DNA from: Caldimonas mangrovi
Lineage (GTDB): Bacteria > Pseudomonadota > Gammaproteobacteria > Burkholderiales > Burkholderiaceae_C
DNA length: 64,000 nucleotides
Assembly: GCF_023721835.1 (NCBI RefSeq)
Contig: NZ_JAMKFE010000001.1
Location: forward strand, 248,001 to 312,000
Direction of reading: 5' to 3'
How positions within the stretch are numbered: the first letter of the stretch is position 1; each line of letters opens with the position of its first letter. Shown one piece after another: positions 58,853 to 64,000 of the stretch. Below the pieces are notes generated by a model. The model was not told the origin of the DNA. It saw only the letters and a program-made list of their open reading frames with translations, and searched no databases. A program made the position numbers and the translations under genes.

Positions 58853-60271
58853 ATGGGCCGCACGCTGTACGACAAGATCTGGGACGAGCACGTCGTCCAC
58901 ACCGAGGAAGACGGCACCGCCGTCCTCTACATCGACCGCCATCTCGTCCACGAGGTGACCAGCCCGCAGGCCTTCGAGGGCCTCGACATCGCGGGCCGCA
59001 AGGTGTGGCGCCTGTCGGCCAACCTCGCAGTGAGCGATCACAACGTGCCGACGACCGACCGCAGGCAGGGCATCGCTGACCCGATCTCGCGCCTGCAGGT
59101 CGATACGCTCGACAAGAACTGCGACCGCTTCGGCATCACCCAGTTCAAGATGAGCGACAAGCGCCAGGGCATCGTGCACGTGATTGGCCCGGAGCAGGGC
59201 GCCACGCTGCCCGGCATGACCGTGGTCTGCGGTGACTCGCACACCTCCACGCACGGCGCCTTCGGGGCGCTCGCGCACGGCATCGGCACCAGCGAGGTCG
59301 AGCACGTGCTGGCCACGCAGACGTTGCTGGCCCGGAAGGCCAGGAACATGCTGATCAAGGTCGAGGGGCAAGTGCCGCGCGGCTGCGGCGCCAAGGACAT
59401 CGTCCTGGCGATCATCGGCCGCATCGGCACGGCGGGCGGCACCGGCTACACGATCGAGTTTGCCGGCAGCGCGATCCGGTCGCTCAGCATGGAAGGGCGC
59501 ATGACGGTGTGCAACATGGCGATCGAGGCAGGTGCCCGCGCTGGGTTGGTGGCCGTCGACGACACCACCATTCAATACGTCAAGGGCCGGCCGTACTCGC
59601 CGGCCGGCGTCGAGTGGGACCAGGCCGTGGCCTACTGGCGCACACTGCATTCCGACGCCGATGCCGAATGGGATGCTGTCATTGAACTCGACGCGGCGCA
59701 GATCAAGCCGCAGGTGACCTGGGGTACGTCGCCGGAGATGGTGCTCGCTGTCGACGACCGAGTACCCGACCCCGAGAAGGAGAAGGACGCTGTCAAGCGT
59801 GCCGCGATCGAGCGCGCGCTGCAATACATGGCGCTGGAACCGAACAGGGCGATGAGCGACATCCGCATCGACAAGGTATTCATCGGTTCGTGCACCAACT
59901 CCCGCATCGAGGACCTGCGCGAGGCGGCGGCCGTGGTGCGGCGTGTCGGCGGCCGCGTCGCTTCCAACGTGAAGCTTGCGATGGTCGTGCCGGGTTCGGG
60001 TCTCGTGAAGGAACAGGCCGAGCGCGAAGGGCTGGACCAGGTGTTCAAGGCGGCCGGTTTCGAGTGGCGCGAACCGGGCTGCTCGATGTGCCTGGCGATG
60101 AACGCCGATCGGCTGGAGCCGGGCGAGCGCTGCGCCTCCACCTCGAACCGCAACTTCGAGGGCCGCCAGGGCGCCGGTGGTCGCACTCACCTCGTCAGCC
60201 CTGCGATGGCGGCAGCCGCTGCGATGGAAGGGCATTTCGTGGACGTGCGGCGCATTGCCGGAGGGACGTGA
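58853..60271 (+). CDS. leuC: 3-isopropylmalate dehydratase large subunit
   Basis: 472 residues, near the E. coli length (466). With LeuD it isomerises 2- to 3-isopropylmalate in leucine synthesis. It is an aconitase-superfamily protein with [4Fe-4S] ligands in [15 protein letters not shown] and GCSMCLAMN, and substrate loop [31 protein letters not shown]. It begins [15 protein letters not shown] probable promoter lies between the gltA terminator and the ATG. The next gene is a small lipoprotein, then leuD. Confidence 0.98.
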   Translation: MGRTLYDKIWDEHVVHTEEDGTAVLYIDRHLVHEVTSPQAFEGLDIAGRKVWRLSANLAVSDHNVPTTDRRQGIADPISRLQVDTLDKNCDRFGITQFKMSDKRQGIVHVIGPEQGATLPGMTVVCGDSHTSTHGAFGALAHGIGTSEVEHVLATQTLLARKARNMLIKVEGQVPRGCGAKDIVLAIIGRIGTAGGTGYTIEFAGSAIRSLSMEGRMTVCNMAIEAGARAGLVAVDDTTIQYVKGRPYSPAGVEWDQAVAYWRTLHSDADAEWDAVIELDAAQIKPQVTWGTSPEMVLAVDDRVPDPEKEKDAVKRAAIERALQYMALEPNRAMSDIRIDKVFIGSCTNSRIEDLREAAAVVRRVGGRVASNVKLAMVVPGSGLVKEQAEREGLDQVFKAAGFEWREPGCSMCLAMNADRLEPGERCASTSNRNFEGRQGAGGRTHLVSPAMAAAAAMEGHFVDVRRIAGGT

Positions 60272-60283
60272 GGAGAGAGGCGC

Positions 60284-60415
60284 ATGAAACAACGCATTGC
60301 ACTGCTGATCGCCGCCCTTGCCATGCTGGCCGGCTGCAATACCTTCCAGGGCTTCGGCAAGGACGTCCAGAAGGCCGGCGAGAAGATCGAGGACGCCGCC
60401 GCCCGCCGCAAATAG
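60284..60415 (+). CDS. Entericidin A/B-like small lipoprotein
   Basis: 43 residues. GGAGAG precedes the ATG at 60284. The signal segment [17 protein letters not shown] ends in the lipobox LAGC (Cys about 18), then [25 protein letters not shown], the amphipathic helix pattern of entericidins. It is a predicted outer-membrane or membrane lipoprotein; in E. coli such pairs are linked to stationary-phase lysis but their role is uncertain. Only one such gene is present. It is inserted between leuC and leuD, 12 bases after leuC. Confidence 0.88.
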   Translation: MKQRIALLIAALAMLAGCNTFQGFGKDVQKAGEKIEDAAARRK

Positions 60416-60464
60416 CCGAGTGGGCCCCGGCCGGAAGACCGGCCCTCACGACAAGAGACACACC

Positions 60465-61112
60465 ATGCAAGCATTTCGAGTGCACAAGGGGCTGGTGGCC
60501 CCGATGGACCGCGAGAATGTCGACACCGACGCCATCATTCCGAAGCAGTTCCTGAAGTCCATCCAGCGCACCGGGTTTGGGCCGAATCTGTTCGACGAAT
60601 GGCGCTACCTGGATGCCGGCCAGCCGGGCCAGGACCCGGCTGCGCGCAAGCCGAACCCGGATTTCGTGCTCAACCAGCCGCGCTACCGGGGTGCGTCCGT
60701 CCTGCTCGCGCGCAAGAACTTCGGCTGCGGCTCCAGCCGCGAGCATGCGCCGTGGGCCATTGAACAGTACGGCTTTCGCGCCTTGATCGCGCCGAGCTTC
60801 GCTGACATCTTCTTCAACAATTGCTTCAAGAACGGGTTGCTGCCCATCGTGCTGGCCGAGCACGAGGTCGCCAGGCTGTTCGACGAGGTGCACGCCTTCG
60901 TGGGCTACGAATTGACGGTGGATCTGGAGCGTCAGGTCCTGGTGAAGCCGGACGGCACCGAGTTGGCGTTCGATGTGCAGCCCTTTCGTAAGTACTGCCT
61001 GCTCAACGGCTTCGACGACATCGGTCTGACGCTGCGTCACGCCGAGAAGATCAAGGCCTTCGAGGCAGAACGGCTCGCGACGAAGCCATGGCTGAACCAC
61101 AGGATCGTCTGA
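60465..61112 (+). CDS. leuD: 3-isopropylmalate dehydratase small subunit
   Basis: 215 residues. It supplies the swivel domain for LeuC. Signature residues are [39 protein letters not shown], and [20 protein letters not shown]. It is full length (E. coli 201). It follows the entericidin-like gene by 49 bases with a short GC hairpin (GGCCGG-AAGA-CCGGCC). The second copy of the REP-like repeat begins at its stop codon. Confidence 0.98.
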   Translation: MQAFRVHKGLVAPMDRENVDTDAIIPKQFLKSIQRTGFGPNLFDEWRYLDAGQPGQDPAARKPNPDFVLNQPRYRGASVLLARKNFGCGSSREHAPWAIEQYGFRALIAPSFADIFFNNCFKNGLLPIVLAEHEVARLFDEVHAFVGYELTVDLERQVLVKPDGTELAFDVQPFRKYCLLNGFDDIGLTLRHAEKIKAFEAERLATKPWLNHRIV

Positions 61113-61175
61113 CCCCCCTTACAGCCTTCGACCGCCCCTCAAGGGGCGCCACTGGCGGACCGCGGAGCCGGATCC
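61112..61175 (-). repeat. Dispersed REP-like repeat, copy B
   Basis: Reverse-strand copy of the element at 36156-36220, with the same GGATCCGGCTC, GTCCGCCAGTGG, GCCCCTTGAGGGGC and CGAAGGC blocks and small indels. It starts at the last base of the leuD stop codon and fills part of the 123-base gap before leuB. Confidence 0.85.
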
Positions 61176-61235
61176 GGATCCACGGCGGCCGCTGGCTCAC
61201 GTGATGCCTGGCCCGCCGGGCCTGCGAGGAAAGAA

Positions 61236-62318
61236 ATGATGAAGATTGCAGTGTTGCCGGGTGACGGCATCGGGACCGAGATCGTGGCCGAGGCCGTGAA
61301 GGTGCTGCGTGCACTGGACCTGCCGTTCGAAACGGAAGAAGCGTTGGTCGGCGGTGCCGCCTATGAAGCGCACGGCCATCCGCTGCCGGATGCGACGCTC
61401 AAGCTCGCCCAGGAGGCGGATGCGGTGCTGTTCGGTGCCGTCGGCGACTGGAAGTACGACAAGCTCGAGCGTGCGCTGCGGCCTGAGCAAGCCATCCTGG
61501 GCCTGCGCAAGCACTTGGAGCTGTTTGCCAACTTTCGCCCGGCGATCTGCTACGAAGAGCTCACGCATGCGTCGAGCCTGAAGCCTGAGCTGGTCGCCGG
61601 GCTCGACATCCTGATCATCCGCGAGCTGACCGGCGACATCTACTTCGGCCAGCCACGCGGGCGCCGCACATCGCCGGATGGTCCTTTTGCCGGTCAGCCG
61701 GAAGCCTTCGACACCATGCGCTACAGCCGCCCGGAAATCGAACGTATCGCACACGTCGCCTTCCAGGCCGCTCGCAAGCGAGGCAAGAAGGTCACCAGCG
61801 TGGACAAGGCCAACGTGCTGGAGACCTTTCAGTTCTGGAAGGACGTGGTGACCGAGGTGCATGCGCAGTACCCCGACGTGGAGCTGGAACACATGTACGT
61901 CGACAACGCGGCGATGCAGTTGGTGAAGGCGCCGAAGAAATTCGACGTGCTGTTCACCGGCAACATGTTCGGCGACATCCTCAGTGACGAGGCCGCCATG
62001 CTGACCGGCTCGATCGGCATGCTGCCGTCGGCGTCGTTGAACGCGCGCGGGCAAGGTTTGTACGAGCCCAGCCACGGCTCCGCGCCCGACATCGCCGGCA
62101 AGGGCGTTGCCAACCCGTTGGCGACCATCCTCAGTGCGGCGATGATGCTGCGCTTCAGCCTGAACCAGGAAGCCGCGGCGGCGCGCATCGAGGCGGCAGT
62201 GAAAAGCGTACTGGCGCAAAACCTGCGCACCGCCGATATTTACAGCGAAGGCACGACGAAGGTCGGCACGAAGGAGATGGGCGACGCGGTTGTCGCCCGC
62301 CTGAAAGCGCAGGGCTGA
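61236..62318 (+). CDS. leuB: 3-isopropylmalate dehydrogenase
   Basis: 360 residues. It oxidises and decarboxylates 3-isopropylmalate with NAD. It begins [23 protein letters not shown] and has [14 protein letters not shown], the Lys/Tyr region, and [35 protein letters not shown] precedes the ATG at 61236; the second Met at 61239 is alternative. It is separated from leuD by 123 bases holding the REP-like repeat, so expression may be partly independent. Confidence 0.98.
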   Translation: MMKIAVLPGDGIGTEIVAEAVKVLRALDLPFETEEALVGGAAYEAHGHPLPDATLKLAQEADAVLFGAVGDWKYDKLERALRPEQAILGLRKHLELFANFRPAICYEELTHASSLKPELVAGLDILIIRELTGDIYFGQPRGRRTSPDGPFAGQPEAFDTMRYSRPEIERIAHVAFQAARKRGKKVTSVDKANVLETFQFWKDVVTEVHAQYPDVELEHMYVDNAAMQLVKAPKKFDVLFTGNMFGDILSDEAAMLTGSIGMLPSASLNARGQGLYEPSHGSAPDIAGKGVANPLATILSAAMMLRFSLNQEAAAARIEAAVKSVLAQNLRTADIYSEGTTKVGTKEMGDAVVARLKAQG

Positions 62319-62354
62319 CACCGGCGAGCATGGGCCGACGGCCCTCGACTTCAG

Positions 62355-62390
62355 GCCGGCCCGGTGCCGCCGCGACGGCACCGGGCCGGC
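62355..62390. repeat. Strong GC hairpin between leuB and asd
   Basis: GCCGGCCCGGTGCC (62355-62368) pairs perfectly with GGCACCGGGCCGGC (62377-62390) around an 8-base loop. There is no T-run, so it may stabilise or process the mRNA rather than terminate it. Confidence 0.6.
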
Positions 62391-62422
62391 TCCAAGAGCA
62401 AGACTGAACAGGATCAAGAGAA

Positions 62423-63556
62423 ATGGCGACGACTTTGGTAGGACTGGTGGGCTGGCGCGGTATGGTCGGCTCGGTGCTGATGGACCGCATGCAGCAGGAG
62501 AACGACTTCGCGCTGATCGAGCCGGTGTTCTTCAGCACCAGCAATGCGGGCGGCGCAGCCCCGTCGATGGCGAAGAACGAAACCACGCTGAAGGACGCCT
62601 TTGACCTCGAGGCGCTGAAGCGCTGCGACGTCGTCATCACGGCGCAAGGCGGCGACTACACCACCGAGGTCTTCCCGAAGCTGCGCGCGGCGGGCTGGAG
62701 GGGGCACTGGATCGACGCAGCCTCGACGCTGCGCATGAAGGACGACGCCGTCATCGTCCTTGACCCGGTCAACCTGCCCGTCATCAAGAATGCGCTCGTG
62801 CAGGGCGGCCGCAACTGGATCGGCGGCAATTGCACCGTCAGCTGCATGCTGATGGGCGTCGGTGCGCTCTACAAGGCGGGACTGGTCGAGTGGATGAGCA
62901 CGATGACCTACCAGGCGGCGTCGGGCGGCGGCGCGCAGCACATGCGCGAGCTGCTGACGCAGTTCGGCACGCTGAACGCCGAGGTCAGGGCACTGCTTGG
63001 CGACCCGAAGAGCGCGATTCTCGAGATCGACCGCAAGATCATCTCGAAGCAGCGCGCGCTGTCGACCGATGAGACCGCGAACTTCGGCGTGCCGCTGGGC
63101 GGCTCGCTGATCCCGTGGATCGACAAGGATCTCGGCGACGGCGTCAGCCGCGAAGAGTGGAAGGGCGGCGCCGAGACCAACAAGATCCTCGGCATCGGCC
63201 CCGGCTTCGCGGCACCCGCCATTCCTGTCGATGGCTTCTGCGTGCGTGTCGGCGCGATGCGGTGCCACAGCCAGGCGTTGACTTTCAAGCTGAAGAAGGA
63301 TGTGCCGCTGGCCGACATCGAAGCGATGATCGCCAACGACAATGCCTGGGTGAAGGTGGTGCCGAACACGCGCGAGGCGACGGTGCGTGACCTGACGCCG
63401 GTGGCCGTCACGGGCACTCTGACCATTCCCGTGGGGCGCCTGCGCAAGATGGCGATGGGGCCGGAGTACCTGGGTGCGTTCACCATCGGCGACCAGCTCC
63501 TGTGGGGGGCGGCCGAGCCGTTGCGACGCATGTTGCGCATTCTGCTGGACGCCTGA
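62423..63556 (+). CDS. asd: Aspartate-semialdehyde dehydrogenase
   Basis: 377 residues of the Gram-negative-type enzyme (E. coli 367). It reduces aspartyl phosphate to the semialdehyde for Lys, Met, Thr and diaminopimelate. It begins [21 protein letters not shown]; the nucleophile Cys is in [10 protein letters not shown], and the substrate region is [25 protein letters not shown] lies before the ATG at 62423. It follows leuB after a strong hairpin; a different control is possible. 220 bases separate it from fimV. Confidence 0.98.
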   Translation: MATTLVGLVGWRGMVGSVLMDRMQQENDFALIEPVFFSTSNAGGAAPSMAKNETTLKDAFDLEALKRCDVVITAQGGDYTTEVFPKLRAAGWRGHWIDAASTLRMKDDAVIVLDPVNLPVIKNALVQGGRNWIGGNCTVSCMLMGVGALYKAGLVEWMSTMTYQAASGGGAQHMRELLTQFGTLNAEVRALLGDPKSAILEIDRKIISKQRALSTDETANFGVPLGGSLIPWIDKDLGDGVSREEWKGGAETNKILGIGPGFAAPAIPVDGFCVRVGAMRCHSQALTFKLKKDVPLADIEAMIANDNAWVKVVPNTREATVRDLTPVAVTGTLTIPVGRLRKMAMGPEYLGAFTIGDQLLWGAAEPLRRMLRILLDA

Positions 63557-63576
63557 AAAAGCGTGCCCCGGGCACA

Positions 63577-63622
63577 GGGGCGTTGTGGACAGGCGACAGT
63601 AAACGCCCCGTTACAACGCCCC
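63577..63622. repeat. Alternative hairpins between asd and fimV
   Basis: GGGGCGTTGT (63577-63586) pairs with ACAACGCCCC (63613-63622), while GGGGCGTT can instead pair with AACGCCCC at 63602-63609. The two stems exclude each other. Part of the 220-base asd-fimV gap; the rest is AT-richer and probably holds the fimV promoter. Confidence 0.45.
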
Positions 63623-63776
63623 CATTCGCTAAAGAATGTCAGTAATTGCATGAGCTTGTCAGCGTATCTGCTTGATGTTATTGTGATTTCTGCAATTCCC
63701 TGCGGGGTTTTAGTGAACTATGCTCCTCAGAATGAAGGCCGTGCTGGGTCGGCCGCTTGATCCATTGGGAGACGCC

Positions 63777-64000
63777 TTGAAACGAAACAAACGATCCGTA
63801 GGGCGTTTCGCTCTGTCGGGAGTCGCTGCCGCGGCCATGTTCCTGGCTGCCGGCAATGCGGCTGCGCTCGGCCTCGGGCGACTGACAGTGCAATCCGCGC
63901 TGGGTGAGAACCTGCGCGCCGAGATCGACGTCACCAGCCTGACGCCGGAGGAGGAAGCGAACTTCCGCGCCCGCATCGCCGCACCGGACGCCTACCGGGC
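63777..64000 (+). CDS. fimV: FimV/HubP-like protein, N-terminal part (cut by window)
   Basis: About 74 residues are visible from a TTG at 63777 with GGGAG 5 bases upstream; the frame runs off the window. The N-terminus is basic (KRNKRS), followed by a signal/membrane segment (FALSGVAAAAMFLAAGNAAA) and then LGLGRLTVQSALGENLRAEIDVTSLTPEE, the FimV N-terminal signature. FimV proteins are polar scaffolds that organise type IV pili and polar signalling and usually have a LysM domain and very long acidic C-terminal region. The order asd-fimV (then truA, trpF) is common in betaproteobacteria. Confidence 0.88.
   Translation, partial: MKRNKRSVGRFALSGVAAAAMFLAAGNAAALGLGRLTVQSALGENLRAEIDVTSLTPEEEANFRARIAAPDAYR

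Overview
The window is about 64 kb of GC-rich chromosome from a betaproteobacterium, most likely a member of Burkholderiales close to the Rubrivivax/Leptothrix/Methylibium group. That placement is an inference from protein style and gene order: mdh-gntR-sdhCDAB-sdhE-gltA, yebC-purD-hemF-nadD-rsfS-rlmH-maf-rng, an AcnD/PrpF-type methylcitrate operon and a PEP-CTERM protein. It is mostly core chromosome. I see no prophage, transposase, CRISPR array or integron. Coding density is high and no gene-free stretch exceeds 300 bases.

Bases 1-21,400 are a mosaic of signalling, envelope and accessory genes. They include a hybrid histidine kinase cut by the window edge, an O-methyltransferase overlapping a small [2Fe-2S] ferredoxin, a four-PAS GGDEF/EAL protein, a DUF808 membrane protein and an orphan ATP synthase c-subunit paralogue. 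A frameshifted alpha/beta hydrolase follows, then a di-haem peroxidase translationally coupled to a membrane diguanylate cyclase, then a CopD-like protein, a zinc-ribbon protein and glnS with a large internal insertion. The region ends with a PEP-CTERM protein, a TPR protein, a His-rich secreted protein preceded by a CpxR-like box, an amino-acid-type ABC binding protein, and a LytS/LytTR two-component pair.

Bases 21,400-36,100 are housekeeping. A YjgR-type ATPase is followed by the run yebC-purD-hemF-nadD-rsfS-rlmH-maf-rng, in which nadD and rsfS lie in one uninterrupted frame. Then come tolB-pal-cpoB without tolQRA, a YeeE/YedE sulfur transporter, tcdA, and two tandem tRNA-Lys genes (TTT and CTT) with a clear promoter and terminator.

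Bases 36,200-58,800 form a carbon-metabolism island. It holds three aconitase paralogues (acnA, acnB, acnD), a methylcitrate operon (CitE-like lyase, prpB, prpC, acnD, prpF), mdh, a HutC-type GntR regulator, sdhCDAB-sdhE and gltA. An identical 14-bp palindrome lies inside the predicted acnB promoter and in the mdh/gntR divergent intergenic region, which points to local control of TCA genes by this GntR protein.

Bases 58,850-64,000 carry leuC, an entericidin-like lipoprotein, leuD, leuB and asd, followed by the 5' end of a fimV-like gene that runs off the window. A dispersed REP-like repeat occurs immediately downstream of both acnA and leuD, in the same orientation relative to each gene.
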